Shown: positions 23,956 through 35,580 of the stretch, piece by piece
How the letters are laid out: every line of letters begins with the position of its first letter
Numbering within the stretch: position 1 is the stretch's first letter
Assembly: GCF_963576675.1 (NCBI RefSeq)
Contig: NC_088915.1
Location: 6,329,001 to 6,393,000, forward strand
Direction: 5' to 3'
DNA length: 64,000 nt
From: Euphorbia lathyris
Lineage: Eukaryota; Streptophyta; Magnoliopsida; Malpighiales; Euphorbiaceae
Notes under the pieces: generated by a model
What the model saw: the letters and a program-made list of their open reading frames with translations, nothing else
Databases searched by the model: none
Told to the model about the DNA's origin: nothing
Position numbers and translations under genes: made by a program

Positions 23956-24297
23956 TTTATATATCTAACCTACTTTGCTTCAATCTTACCAAATTAGACA
24001 CTTTCATCCATTTTGGACAAAATTACATTTAGTTCTGTTCGATCGATCGATCTGCTCTTGCTTCTTCTTCTTCTGGTTCTTCTTCTTCTTTTCAACTTCT
24101 TTTTCGGTTCATCTTCTTCAATTTCTGATACCAATCGTTATCGATTTTTGAGATTATTGAAGTATTATGTTTAATTTTCCGTAGAAATGGTATGTTTTTA
24201 GCTTATATGCCTGCTTTTCTCGCTGGTATTGCCTCTTTCTTCATCTGTAATGGTATCGTTTCCATTTCCTCTATTTTCCACAATTTTCCTCCATTGT

Positions 24298-24455
24298 TGT
24301 CGCATTTGTGACGAAATTTGTCACATTTCATCACAAATACGACAATAGTTGTCGCATTTCGTCGCAAATGCGACAACCGTTGTCGCAATTCGTCGCAGAT
24401 GCGACAATTCGTGTCGTATTTGTGACAAATTCATCACAAATGCGACATCGCAGCA
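24298..24455. repeat. F1 core: GTCGCAnnTGTGAC palindromic array
   Basis: About nine alternating copies of 'ttgtcgcatttgtgacgaa' and its reverse, many containing CpG. A remnant of the same array is at 50165-50215 in F2. Confidence 0.85.
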
Positions 24456-24854
24456 GTTCAATTGTTATATATTTTTTTTCTCATTTTTTGAGCTTTCCAT
24501 CCTAATTCTCTTCCACATACACTAATTCTTCAAAAGTTGAACGAAACATAATATCTTCTCTCTATAAGCCACCGTCTTTTCGTCGGTTTGGGATGGTGAA
24601 GAAGACGTTGAGAGTCTGAGGAAGAAGGTGAATTGAAATAAGGGTATTCTTGTCCAAAGTGGATGAAAGTGTCTAATTTGGTGAGATGGAAGCAACGTGG
24701 GTTATATATGTAAATGGACCCTTTTAGTTGGGCTATATTTGTAATTAGCCCTCGTAAAATTTAGCCCTGGTTTTCCACACTTAGCATGGGAGAAATGACA
24801 AAACTGCCCTTACTGTTTTGGAGGAGAAAAAATTAATTTTTTTTTCTCTCTACG

Positions 24855-24955
24855 GCATGCGGACATATGAACATTACGCCTCACCATGTGGTGAGGCGTA
24901 TGGCTAATATGCCTCACCACGTGATGAGGCGTGATGTTCACACGCTTGCGTGCCG
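24855..24955. repeat. E5 left subterminal palindromic array
   Basis: Alternating 'gaacattacgcctcacca' and 'tggtgaggcgtatg' strings. Matches in motif the right-end array at 29185-29385. Confidence 0.8.
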
Positions 24956-25105
24956 TAAATTTGTTTTTTTACAAATTTTTATTATAATTATTAACATTAA
25001 AATTAAAAAATATACATAATTTATTAAATATATATTAAAATATGTTAAAAAAACAATAAGTTCTAAAGAATTCTAAATATTAAAAAAAAAATACAATAAA
25101 TCAAT

Positions 25106-28100
25106 TCCCCTGGTTCCATTCTTCCATAATTTGCTCCAGATTAATCCTAACTGGTGGAGCCTGCTCAGCGGGCACGAGTGTGATCGCCCGCTGAACGACA
25201 TCTGCCAAACGGCTAACCCACTGCACAAAATTAAATGTTAGAAAAACAACATAGGTAAAACAATAATAAAAAAATAAAAAAATAAAAAAATATGAAAATA
25301 AAAAAAAACTTACATATTCGTTGTTGGAGCGAGAATGGTGGACCGGCGCATCCTGAGGAGCACGAAGCAGACGAGGATGTGAATATCGTCTGTACCACTC
25401 TATGTACCCGGCAACACAAGCACCAGGATCGGCTTAAACTGTCTGGCATCACCTCCGATCAACGCCACGAGTGGGTAAATTTCACTTATGGTGTACAACG
25501 TTTGCCCTATTTCACACTTTGGTGTACAACCTTCAATTTGTCTTACTAATATGTATGAACTTAGGGGTGACCTCCCACTATAGTGTACAGTCGGTGAAAA
25601 TGACTGGTCAACGCCAGTCAACGCGCCACCTTACCATTTTTTAACTTTAATTAAACACATCTCATATAGAATTACCAAAATACCCTTTATCCCACAAAAA
25701 ATAGACTCTCTCCTTTCAACTCTTTCTCTCTCTCTTTCCCATGACTCCTTTCTTTCTCTAACTCTTCTCCCTATCTAACTCCTCCTCTCTCTAATTCAGT
25801 AGCCATTTTTCTCTCTCTAAAACCAGCTGCAACCTCTCTCTCCAACTCCCTCTCTCTATCTCAAATTCAAACTGATGGCTCCTCTTTATACACATTCTCG
25901 GGCACTAACACAATCAGACAGTTCCATGTTTCTATTGTTAATATGTAGCCGTTAAATTTTTATTAAAGTTCAACAATTAAAATTGAAAACTGGAAAATAC
26001 GTAGGATTTAAATTTTTTATTGAAGGTCCGCGATTATATCTTCTAGATTCATCGACGCACGACGAAACTCCAAGCGTGAGAGATTCATCAGATCTAGCAT
26101 ACAAAGATAGTTCAAAAATATATAATCCCAAATCTAAGCTTGGAAGCACTTAGGCTGGAAAAGAGAGGTATCTCTATATTAATCTCTCTACTAGACCTAC
26201 CGATTACGGGCCTGCTTTATCTGGAGATAGAGTTCTACCCAAAGGAGAGTTTTACAGAAGGCGCTGCTTGCAGATTTTTCTTCATTAATTTCGAGTGCTT
26301 ATTATGTACTACTTGTGCCCTTCTTGAGAATTCCTGTGACTTTTGAGAGTTATTTTTTTATGAAACTTTTGAGAGTTCTTTGATAGTTGAGTTTATGGAT
26401 TTTTGATAGCTGAGTTTAGGGAAGAGAGAGAAGGTAGATAGAGAAAGGATTTGCTGGAAAAAAAGGAAAAAGAGAGAAATGATGGATGTTTAATATGATG
26501 GACCAAATGATGGATTTTCCGACATGCGGCGGTGGACGACGAGGGTGGGATGTGAAGGAAGATGAGAAGGCAGTGTATACAAAAATCGATATGCCTTGAG
26601 TAAGCAAAGAGGATGTATCAGAGTTTTAAGACATAATAAATAGTACACCTGGAATTTTAACAAATCAGAACCTATTTCAAATTAGGTTGATTAAATATGA
26701 ATGACATACGGTGAACTTGTTGAGAAATCAATGGTGGTTCATTTATACAGGTTTTTGGAGATGGGTCCCACATTTTGTAAGGAAAGAGTTGAAAAACGGT
26801 GAAATGGAAGGTTTGACCGATCATTTTTACCTGTTGTACACCATGTTGGGAGGTCACCTATAAGATCATACATATTAGTGAGACAAAAAGAAGGTTGTAC
26901 ACTAAAGTGTGAAATAAGGCAAAGGTTGTACACCATTGATGAAATTTACCCCCCCACGAGTAGATGAAAATCTCTACCAAGTATCATCAATTGTCACTCC
27001 GGAATGCGCGAGTTTGTACGATACAGACTTCCATGGCCGAAATGCAGTATCGGGTCTAATATGCTCAGCCGGGATAGTCTGAACATAACCGACCTGACGA
27101 AAGACTCGGTCAGACATATATGGCTCAACAATATCTTTACAACGTATCCACCCGGCACAGGACACTCGAAGCTGATCGGCATCGGTGACTGGAGCATAAG
27201 GCAACCACATCACCTGGAAAAAATATTTAATAACATATTAATAAGGAATGACATTTGTTTAAGTAAATTGTTGCAAGTTATAAAAAATTATTTTACCTCG
27301 GTTGTCGCTATCTGGTCTAACTGTGCACGAAAGCTCACGAGTCGGGAGGCCTTCCTACCTGGAGTCCCGACATCCCATCTGCATGCCCGGGGAGCAGTGT
27401 TCGGAGTCTAGAGTGGTAGTCGATGGGGCCGGAAAGTACTCATATATCCACGCCTAGAGGAGGGTCAAACATCCACATATGCCCGAGCACTCTCCTCTAC
27501 TCGCTATCCCTAGCTGCCGATATAAGATGACAAGTGTAGCAGATCCCCAAGAACGTCCAACAGCCCCTGTGACGCCGGTATGAACCTCTGGTAGATTGAA
27601 CGACCTGATCCTATCGCCACTATTGTCGACAAACAAGGTGGATCCTAACGTAAGTCATATCCATGCGGTCGCTCGAGTCCCGACGGGCTCCCGGATGGGT
27701 AAGGCGATCCACAGCATCGGTAAAAACTCCTACATAACTCCAGTAATGCCCCAACAACGATAACAACTCCTCCTGCGTAAGTCCAAATAAATCCATACAC
27801 ATGGTCTGCAACCGCTCAACACTGCATGTATCGGAGATCATCTGATCGGCCACTGGAATATGCAAAATCTGCCATACATCGTGCAAAAGGATGGTCATCT
27901 TCCCGAACGGCATGTGAAATGAGTTCGTATCGGGCTGCACAGCTCCACAAACGCAGATATCAGAGGCACATCTAAATTTCTAGACATGGTGGATGGAAAG
28001 TGAGATAACACACTCTTGTCTACCATAGCCTTCAGCTGTAAACATGACACATATACAATTACTGAATATTTTTTAGGGTTAAAAATAATAAGTAAAATAA

Positions 28101-28750
28101 TATATTGAGCAAATTATTCTAACATCGGGTATCGTACTCTCATACCATTGATGTAACGTGCTAAAGGCTACTGATCTGTTGTAGCATGTAAGAAGCTCTC
28201 GATGATGCCCCCCAACATTCGTAAGGCAATGTGTCCTAAAAAACTAGGAATCACGGAACCATCACTGGGACCACCATCCACCGGCCCTGAAACAATCCAA
28301 CTACAGTCCTTGGTAGGTTTGGACCATTTTCTGGTCCCTGAAATTATATTGAATTAAAAAATAATATTAAATTAGAAGTAATACTAAATTATAAATAATA
28401 CTAAATTATAAATAATACTAAATTATAACTGTACTGGTAAATCGGCCACCCCTGCGATGTCTGCTCGTGCCCTGAGTCGGCTGCACATCATCATCATCAT
28501 AATCATATCTCTGTCATCGTTGGGCCTCAGCTAGCTCCTCAAAATAATAATCAACCACGTAATAACCAGGATCATCCGCCTCCACTCCTCCTAACTCAGG
28601 CCGATCTATCTCAGCCGCCTGCAACAGCTGCATCTCAGCCGCCCGCAACTGCTGCATCTCAACCGCTCTCTGCCTACGAGCTGATACATTAACACAATGC
28701 ACTCTCGTATGACGTGGTGTATCATCGTCACTCATATCTAGCTGCCTCAC
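25106..28750 (-). pseudogene. Plant mobile domain (PMD/MAIN-like) gene, broken
   Basis: Reading minus, pieces occur in the order of PMD proteins. An acidic, Gln-rich start lies at 28514-28750. VIPSFLGHIA follows at about 28205-28250. The core 'SFHMPFGKMTILLHDVWQIL' is at about 27850-27920, GSTLFVDNSGDR at about 27600-27640, GCLTLL at about 27455, and the C-terminal 'EPYMSDRVFRQVGYVQTIP' at about 27060-27120. The end is YIEWYRRYSHPRLL (about 25340-25400) plus a last exon (25106 to about 25225). Introns seem present (e.g. donor at about 25313). It is dead: a frameshift near 27640, stops at about 27454 and 28514, and element H inserted in the C-terminal exon. PMD genes are known both as host genes (MAIN) and as cargo of plant transposons. 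The surrounding terminal repeats favour cargo. Confidence 0.7.
25473..26953. mobile_element. Element H: MULE-like foldback element inserted in the PMD gene
   Basis: Arms of about 100 bp beginning GGGTAAATTTCA, containing 'ggtgtacaac' repeats, and inverted at the right end. CCACGAGT flanks both sides (25465-25472 and 26954-26961), 9 bp with one mismatch. No recognisable coding. CT-rich from about 25700 to 25870. Confidence 0.8.
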
Positions 28751-29184
28751 TGTTGGCGGGATAAATTTCCCGACTACACTCCCCCTCTACGCGTATTAAC
28801 CACATTATTTTATAAAATTAGAAACCGGTTACAAATATTATTCGTCTAACTAAATATTATTTCTAACAAATATTTTTAACTCCAACTCTAATAATATTTC
28901 AAACTAATAACTCAAACATAAATTCGTAACTATTATTTGTAACTAAATATTATTTCTAACAAATATTTTTAACTCTAACCCTAATACTATTTCAAACTAA
29001 TAACTCTAACATAAATTCGTAACTATTATTTCGAACTGATATTTCAAATCATATTATTTCTACATAAAAAAATATTATTCGAACTAAATATTTATAACTC
29101 TAATTTTAAAAAAATAATACAAAAAAATCAAAATATCATTCGAACTAAATATTTATAACTTTAAATAAATAAAAATTCAATAAT

Positions 29185-29385
29185 CAGTGTCGGGCGTATG
29201 AACATTACGCCCCTCCATAGGTAGGGGCGTAATGTTAATACGCCCAATCTCTAGTGGGGGCGTATGAGTATCATGCCTCCACCACAGATGGGGCGTATTA
29301 ACATTACACCCCTATCTGTGTAGGGGTGTAATGTTCTTACGCCCCTACCTATGTTAGGGCATGATACTCATACGCCCTGATACAG
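29185..29385. repeat. E5 right subterminal palindromic array
   Basis: Six or so alternating copies of 'gggcgtatgaacattacgcccc' and 'taggggcgtaatgttaatacg'. Confidence 0.85.
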
Positions 29386-29856
29386 AAAATCATTTTCTAA
29401 ATCTGATTTAACTAAATAAAATGTAAAAAAATCAAAATTTCGAAGAAAATTACGTACCATGAGTCATTTCCCGTGTTCGCTCCTCCCCCGATTCATGTTT
29501 TTCTTTATCAAATTAGTTCAGATCAGATTTTATAGAGTTTTGGTTTTTTGAGAGGATTTGGGAATTTTCAAATTTGATGAAAGGGTATTCTAGTTTTTGC
29601 TATAGGCTAAATACGGGAAATCTAGGCTAAGTATAATAATCCACTATATCAATCCGGTTTTTACAATCATGATTGTCAGTGACCGCGGGGCACGAGGTGT
29701 GCTCGAAGGGCTATTTTCCGTTTTTGTAAGTGTTGCGGAATAACATCTCCTTTGAAGTTATTATGTAAGAACTCGAGCCACCAATCAGCTCGATAGTCTG
29801 TAGAGTCGATACTGAGATTCTTGAGGCTAGGAGAAAGGTAGCAAATGAGGGTCCTC

Positions 29857-30353
29857 TAGGGATGGTAATCCCAAACTCTTACCATTTTATTTTTTAATTA
29901 CACGTACTCGTCTCATTATTCTAACGGATATACTTTTTGCATCTCATACCCGTTCCATTTAATTCGCGGGTACCCTTACCCATTAAGAATCAATAAATAA
30001 AACAAAAAATATTACAAATTTAACAAAGTATAAATTTAATAAATCATCTATCTAAAAATTGAACATTAATTAATAAAAATAAATTAGTTTAGTGGTATCA
30101 CTCAATGCTTGAAAAACAAAAGGTTGGGATTCGAACCTCATGTCTTACATCTAAAAAACAATGATATTTATTAATATAAAAAATTTATGACAGGTAACGG
30201 GTATCGGATACCCTGGAGGGTATTCCCATACCCTAATGGGTAACGGTTTTGATCTCATACTTGTTCCATACCCTTTTATACAGGGTACATGTAGTCCCAT
30301 TAGGATCGGATAGTGTCGGATACCTGCGGATACAGTACCAGTTGCCATCCCTA
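29857..30353. mobile_element. hAT-like non-autonomous element
   Basis: Ends TAGGGATGGTAATCC and (reverse) TAGGGATGGCAACTGG. Flanks GGGTCCTC (29849-29856) and CGGTCCTC (30354-30361) agree at 7 of 8. Inner 'gggtacccttacccattaa' foldback. A tRNA-like string at about 30089-30150 is part of it. Confidence 0.8.
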
Positions 30354-30361
30354 CGGTCCTC

Positions 30362-30650
30362 AAGTAAAAAAATCAATTGTGTAAAAGAAAAATTATTTAA
30401 AATGACACTTTTTTATTATATACAAGTAAGGAATTAATAAAAACATCAAATTTCATATTAAAAAAAAACATTTTATTTCGCATTAAATACCCAGTTGCTT
30501 ATACAAAACATTATCTACGCACATTTCTAAATTCAGAATCACTAAAAATAATGTCTACACCAATATGTTCTAACATATTTCTCTCAATATATAAAATTGC
30601 TAAATTATTTAACATTTCTTATGACGTCGATAATCTCAAATAGTTTTTCA
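30362..30650. other. AT-rich spacer
   Basis: Nothing recognisable. Confidence 0.5.
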
Positions 30651-30659
30651 ATAATTTTA

Positions 30660-31148
30660 GGCTTAATACATCATTTGCCCCCCTGGACTTGTCCAAAAAG
30701 CTTGATTGGCCCTCTGAACTTTCGAAGTGTCTTGATAACCCCCTGAACTTGCATAAAATGTTCAGTTCGCTCTCTGAACTTGCGTAAAATGTAATAAATT
30801 GATTACTCAGTTGCAAAAAAGTAAGTTAAATGGGGAAGATGTATTCCACATGTTTTAGAATGTTATTACATAATTTAAGAATGAAGTAAAAATGAAGTTA
30901 TTACTTACTCAACTATTTGTATTCTCTAATATCGATCTTGATTGTTTTACTTTTTTTAAGACGCGTGCAATATATTTTCCGTATGTAACTTATTTTTTTT
31001 GCAACAGAGTGATCAATTGATTACACTTTATGTAAAAGGGCTAATTGAACATTTTATGCAAGTTTAGTGGGCTATCGGGACACTTTGAAAGTTCAGGGGC
31101 CAATCAAGCTTTTTGGACAAGTTCAGCAGGCAAATGATGTATTAAGCC
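30660..31148. mobile_element. MITE family J, copy 2
   Basis: Ends GGCTTAATACATCATTTGCC and its inverse; perfect 9 bp duplication ATAATTTTA at 30651-30659 and 31149-31157. Arms of about 130 bp. Confidence 0.88.
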
Positions 31149-31366
31149 ATAATTTTAACTTCAAATTCTTTTTTTCAGTAGATACAACAGTCATTTGCAT
31201 AGTTAGGAGGATTCGAAAAGCAATTGAAATATTTGAATAACAATCTAGGGTTGTTTTGACAAACTCAATTTTTTTTAATACTGATATTAATAATTCTGGC
31301 AAAATTTCATTTCTGAAACATTTTGTAGGGTTTTACATTTATTAATTTGGACTTATAATTTTTAAA

Positions 31367-32056
31367 GGGTATTGCTATTTATCGCCCTTAAATTCCTTAC
31401 TACCGTCATCTTTTGACAATTTTACCCTTTGCATAATTTTTGATTCAAAATTTGAGAAAAAAAATTTGAGAGAAAAATTTAAAATTTGGCCTAAACGGAT
31501 GCGGCATCCGTTCGGCCCATGGTGGGGGCGGACGTGGCACTCCGACCGACCCATGGCAAGAACGGATGGCGCATCCGCCCCCACCATGGGCCGGGCGGAT
31601 GCGCCATCCATTCTCACCATTGGTGGGGCGGAGTGCCACGTCCGCCCCCACCATGGGCCGAACGGATGCCGCATCCGTTTAGGCCAAATTTTGAATGTGC
31701 AAAATCGTAAAATTTTTAGTGACGAAAAATACTAAATCGTTCAATTTTTTATGACGAAAAATGCAAAATTCCCCAATTTTTTGTGACAAAAAATACAAAA
31801 TCATCATGAAAAATATGTATTATTTTCATGAGTTCTTTGATAAAAAAACATAAATTTTAATGTTTCCGACTCGTAATCGTCCATTTTCGTGGTTCAGGTT
31901 GTTACACATCAATTATTTTCATAATTTCAATTATTGTTTTTCGGGTTTATGATTTTGGAGAGAGAATTTTTAGTTTTTGATCAAAATTATGAGAAGGGCA
32001 AAAAAGTCCAAATGAAGACGGTGATAGTAATTTGAGTGCGGTATTTAGCTGCTCAC
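31367..32056. mobile_element. Element E2: E-family element with 64 bp perfect-arm core
   Basis: Ends GGGTATTGCTATTTATCGCC and (reverse) GTGAGCAGCTAAATACCGC. Flanking TTTTTAAA at 31359-31366 and 32057-32064. The frames on both strands between 31375 and 31735 come from the palindromic core and are not genes. Confidence 0.8.
31481..31692. repeat. E2 core: large perfect inverted repeat, CpG-rich
   Basis: 31481-31544 and 31629-31692 are exact reverse complements (64 bp arms, 84 bp spacer). The arms contain smaller palindromes (ATGCGGCAT, CCCATGG). The flank string GCCTAAACGG is shared with E1 and, as GCCTAAGCGG, with E3. Confidence 0.92.
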
Positions 32057-32064
32057 TTTTTAAA

Positions 32065-32790
32065 TTAGGATTTAAATTCATACTTTATTTCTAATATATA
32101 TATATAGAGAAAAGTAATATATTTATAGTTAAGTTTAGTAGTATGATTTAGTTATAATTTTGTATTTATCCATGACACTCGTGTAAAATAAAAACCCAAT
32201 AAACAACGGGTGAAATACATGAATATCATAATTAAGTACAAAATTACAACTAAATCATATCACCAAACTTAATTCTTAATATGTCATTATTCTCTATATA
32301 TTATGATTTTATACCATAATTTATAAATTTTAGACTACAATTCATAAATCATAAACTCTAAAAAATATATTCTATACTTAAAATATATTAAAAGTACTGA
32401 TTTTATTAGTTTGACATAATCCAAAATTATGATTTGACATAGTTGTAAATAGCTTTTAAAACATGAATTTTTGTGTAAATTTCCCATAAAGAAATCATCA
32501 CCACCTCATTTTGAACTTGATTTGCTAAGTTAGGTGGACTGATCTTGTATGGGCCTTAATTCTGAATGACAAATTGGACATCATATTGGGCTGGGCTTCT
32601 GAAACTAATTTGGGCCAAACTGAAATGAATCAATGGAAATCTACACATAATTAAAAAATTATTTACAACTATATCAAGTAATAATTTAAATAATATCAAA
32701 CTAAAAAGTAATTGGTTTTCGTATATTTTAAGAACTAGATTTTATGAATTAGGAGTCTAAGATATATTTTTTAAAGTTTATGATTTTATA
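32065..32790. other. AT-rich intergenic stretch
   Basis: No gene seen. Confidence 0.5.
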
Positions 32791-32794
32791 AATA

Positions 32795-33606
32795 GCCTAA
32801 TGCTTCTCTAGTCCCTTTAATTTGTCCAAATTGATCATTTTACCCCTCCAACTTATCGAATATTCTATTTACTCTCTTAACTCCATAAAAGTGGTATTTC
32901 TCATCCCCTCAACTTGTCTATTTACCCCTCAAACTCATAGAATATCCTATTTACTCCCTTAACTCCATAAAAGTGGTATTTCTCACCCCTTGCAATCCAT
33001 TATCGACGCCTAAATTCATACCATTTTTTAAACGTTAAACCTATATTGGTGCTATTTTATACGTGGAACCTAAATTGATACTTCTCCAAAAACTATAGAC
33101 CTATTTTGGTACCTTATTCCTACATATAATGTCTTTAACTTGTTTATATTAATATTTTGTTATTTGTATATTTTATTCATTCTTTCTATTTTCAACTTTT
33201 TTGGCCAGTTAAATTTTGATTATCTAATTATTGTAATAAATACATGAAGGATCAATATAATTATCAAATTACAAAAAAATAAAAAGTTGATATTAAAAAA
33301 TATATTTTCAAACTCATTTGAATAAATCCTATTAATTTTGCACTATAAAGGGGTAAAAATACTACTTTTATGGAGTTAAAGGGGTAAATAGGATCATATG
33401 AGGTGAGAAATACCATTTTTATGGAGTTAAGGGGGTAAATAGGATATTCGATGAGTTGATGAGGGGTAAAATGACCAATTTGGATAAGTTAAGAGAGTGA
33501 GAAATACCATTTTTATGGAGTTAAAGGGGTAAATAGAACATTTGATTAGTTGGTGGGATAAAATGACCTATCCGGACAAGTTAAGAGGGCTGGAGGAGCA
33601 TTAAGT
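32795..33606. mobile_element. Foldback MITE built of 'ccccttaactccataaaagtgg' repeats
   Basis: Left part has three direct copies of the unit; right part has the inverted copies. Ends 'gcctaatgcttctctag' and its approximate inverse. Target duplication not clear. Confidence 0.7.
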
Positions 33607-33849
33607 CTTGAGGTCTAAAATTTATAAATTAGGGCATAAAATCATATATACATATATATAGAAAATAGTGACATATTGAGAATTAAATTTTGTAATATGA
33701 TTTAATTGTAATTTTATAAGTAGATATGATTTTCATGTAAAAGTTTCCAAATCGAACGTGGGTCCCACTCAGTCTTTTGAAATAGATGAGAAAACCTCCA
33801 AAATCAGAGTTCTAATTATCAGAGTTAGTCACATCTTAACCCTGTTTGG

Positions 33850-34225
33850 TGAAAAGCTTTTTAGGGTAAAATTATAAGTTTGAGTCACTTTAAAGGTTTT
33901 AACTAATCAAATCTCTAATAATGGTGTTTGATGAAAAAATGTTTGAAATAACTTATTGGATCTAAAAAGTTAATTTTGAAAATGTTGGTTTTAGGAGATT
34001 TTTCAATTAGCTTATTGCTTCATCTCTTTTGAATGAATTTTTTACCTCCTGATTACTACCTTTTAACACTAAATAAAATATAACCATAAAATATCAATGT
34101 CCTTATTTGTTATTTTACACGGATAGCTATTAGCAATTAGGTAAGTTTTACCAAACAAATTTACACAATCCGATAATCAAATCAGCAAACCAAAAAAGTA
34201 ATTAACAGTATTTGCCAAACAAGCT
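33850..34225. mobile_element. Possible MITE with 'ctgtttggtgaaaagc' ends
   Basis: Left 'cctgtttggtgaaaagctt' and right 'tttgccaaacaagc' are inverted. Weak arms otherwise. Confidence 0.35.
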
Positions 34226-34686
34226 TTATCTTTCTTGCAAAATATATAGCAATGCAAATTAGATTTGTATAGGTAAAAGATTGTAATATTATTAGAGATA
34301 AGTTCAGATAAAATCTTGTGATTTGATGCTTTGACGATCTAGTACTTGTGATATTTTATGGAACAAAAACAACCCCATGATTGGCATCGTTAGCAATTTT
34401 GGGTTTATTTTGTAAAATTTGGCCTTTAACGACCGAGTTAATTACAAAACTGGGTCTATTCGAAAGTTCATTTACATATTAGGACTAGTTGGTCAGTTCT
34501 TACCAATCTAGACACACTCACTTGATTTGGAATAAAAATGCCCTCACTTTCTTCTCTTCTCCGTCAAATTCACTTCTCTTCTTCGATCAACGCCCAATCC
34601 ATCACTTCTTCTACTTCTACCTACTTAAGCTATGTACTACTCTCTCCTCTTCCTTCTCCTCCTCCGTTGACGCTAGTTTTTCCCTA

Positions 34687-34880
34687 TCAATAGCTCTTCT
34701 TGTAATTCCTCTCTCGGTTTTTCTCCCTCTCTTATCTTACCTAATTTACAGTCGCTTTAAGCTTCCTTCGGGACCTAGGCCATGGCCGGTGGTCGGAATC
34801 CTCTACCAAATCGAGGTGTGAGGTTCCGATGCTTTGCAAAGTAGGCTGAGATTTACGGTCTAGTGTTATGGAGATCTCTT
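34687..34880 (+). pseudogene. Captured CYP98A-like N-terminal fragment
   Basis: Translates to a membrane anchor (LVIPLSVFLPLLSYLIY) followed by RFKLPSGPRPWPVVG, the hinge and proline-rich motif of plant P450s. The following YQIE and, after a 1 nt shift, VRFRCFAK resemble CYP98A (p-coumaroyl ester 3'-hydroxylase). Only about 65 codons remain, with a stop inside. It is unrelated to the CYP96A gene of this window, which has a different N-terminus. It lies wholly inside the terminal repeats of F3, so transposon capture is the simplest source. Confidence 0.7.
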
Positions 34881-34908
34881 TTTACTAGATTGTGTATTGT
34901 GATACGAT

Positions 34909-35086
34909 GAGGCATGTACATTTCTTCCTAAATGTTATCCTAACAACGGTGGTCGCATTTTTCTAGATGGTTGCTTCATGAGATCTGAGAACTATAGCTT
35001 CTTTGAGGAGTACAAAAAGCCAAAATATGAGTTTGTGTGTGGAAATACAACAAGGAAGACTTCGACATTTGGGGAATCTCTTCTCA
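34909..35086 (+). pseudogene. Captured cysteine-rich receptor-like kinase (Gnk2/DUF26) fragment
   Basis: Encodes LPKCYPNNGGRIFLDGCFMR, then SENYSFFEEY and VCGNTTRK, the strand and Cys pattern of the Gnk2 (stress-antifungal, DUF26) ectodomain of CRK proteins. About 58 codons with no kinase part. It follows the CYP98A-like piece at once, on the same strand, so two unrelated genes were joined inside one element. Confidence 0.75.
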
Positions 35087-35129
35087 TTACTTTTTGTTCT
35101 TTTTTGCTTCCTTCTAATCATACTGCATA

Positions 35130-35340
35130 TATAATTCACGTTGTCGAGTTGTCGAGTTGCATGCATAACGCGACATAATATATAAACTATTCTTTGTCGC
35201 GTTGTCGCGTTTTCATATAACGCGGCAAATAACATAAAGCTTATGTTATCTGTCGCGTTATATGAAAACACGACAACGCGACAAAGAATAACTTATATAT
35301 GATGTCGCGTTATATGTGCAACACGACAACTCGATGGTTG
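35130..35340. repeat. F3 core: GTCGCGTT palindromic array
   Basis: Copies of 'tgtcgcgttatatgaaaac' and its reverse make inverted repeats around 35200-35310. CpG-rich. Confidence 0.85.
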
Positions 35341-35454
35341 CCGGAGTTCCTCTCCATACCGATTGGAGAATGAACCGCCTCCTAATCATTTTGGAATTTC
35401 TATTGAAGATGCGAGAAAAGTTTTGAGGTTAACTCAGATTACTTCAAATTCGTT

Positions 35455-35580
35455 CAGATCTGCAAAGAATTGTGTGGAAATAAAGAACAAAGAGCAGAGT
35501 TTGCCAAGATGTTGGATGAGTCTGAAAACGTCATTGTGAAAGTTGAGTTGGATTATCAAGATAAAGGAATGAAGAAGCTG
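35455..35580 (+). pseudogene. Third coding-like piece in F3, unrecognised
   Basis: About 44 open codons beginning KFVQICKELCGNKEQRAEF. Possibly another captured exon; family not recognised. Confidence 0.35.

Larger units (their letters stand above)
23513..24751. mobile_element. Element F1: MULE-like element with GTCGCATTTGTGAC core
   Basis: Ends GGACTAATTACAAATTTAGC and (reverse) GGGCTAATTACAAATATAGC. Flanks TTGTAAAAT (23504-23512) and TCGTAAAAT (24752-24760) agree at 8 of 9. The arms run about 100 bp beyond the E4 insertion. Palindromic array at 24298-24455. It is inserted in the left terminal repeat of E5. Confidence 0.8.
23499..29644 (-). mobile_element. Element E5: large TIR element carrying a plant-mobile-domain gene
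   Basis: Left end GGGTGTTGTAAAAT (23499-23512) is continued after an insertion by TTAGCCCTGG (24761 onward). The right end, read in reverse, is GTGGATTATTATACTTAGCC. TATATCAA flanks both sides (23491-23498 and 29645-29652, 8 bp perfect). Subterminal GGGCGTATGAACATTACGCC-type arrays stand at both ends (24855-24955 and 29185-29385). The cargo is a broken plant-mobile-domain gene (25106-28750, minus). Element F1 sits in its left terminal repeat and element H in its gene. Confidence 0.75.

Noticed and set aside
26140..26346. Coding gene inside element H
   Set aside because: A single 68-codon frame without similarity, in a foldback element that otherwise has no coding signal.
30089..30150. tRNA gene
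   Set aside because: Only a B-box-like string (GGTTGGGATTCGAACC) within a hAT-like element; no cloverleaf or anticodon arm.
31375..31735. Four overlapping frames rich in HGP/MVR/ADA
   Set aside because: By-product of the perfect inverted repeat in E2.
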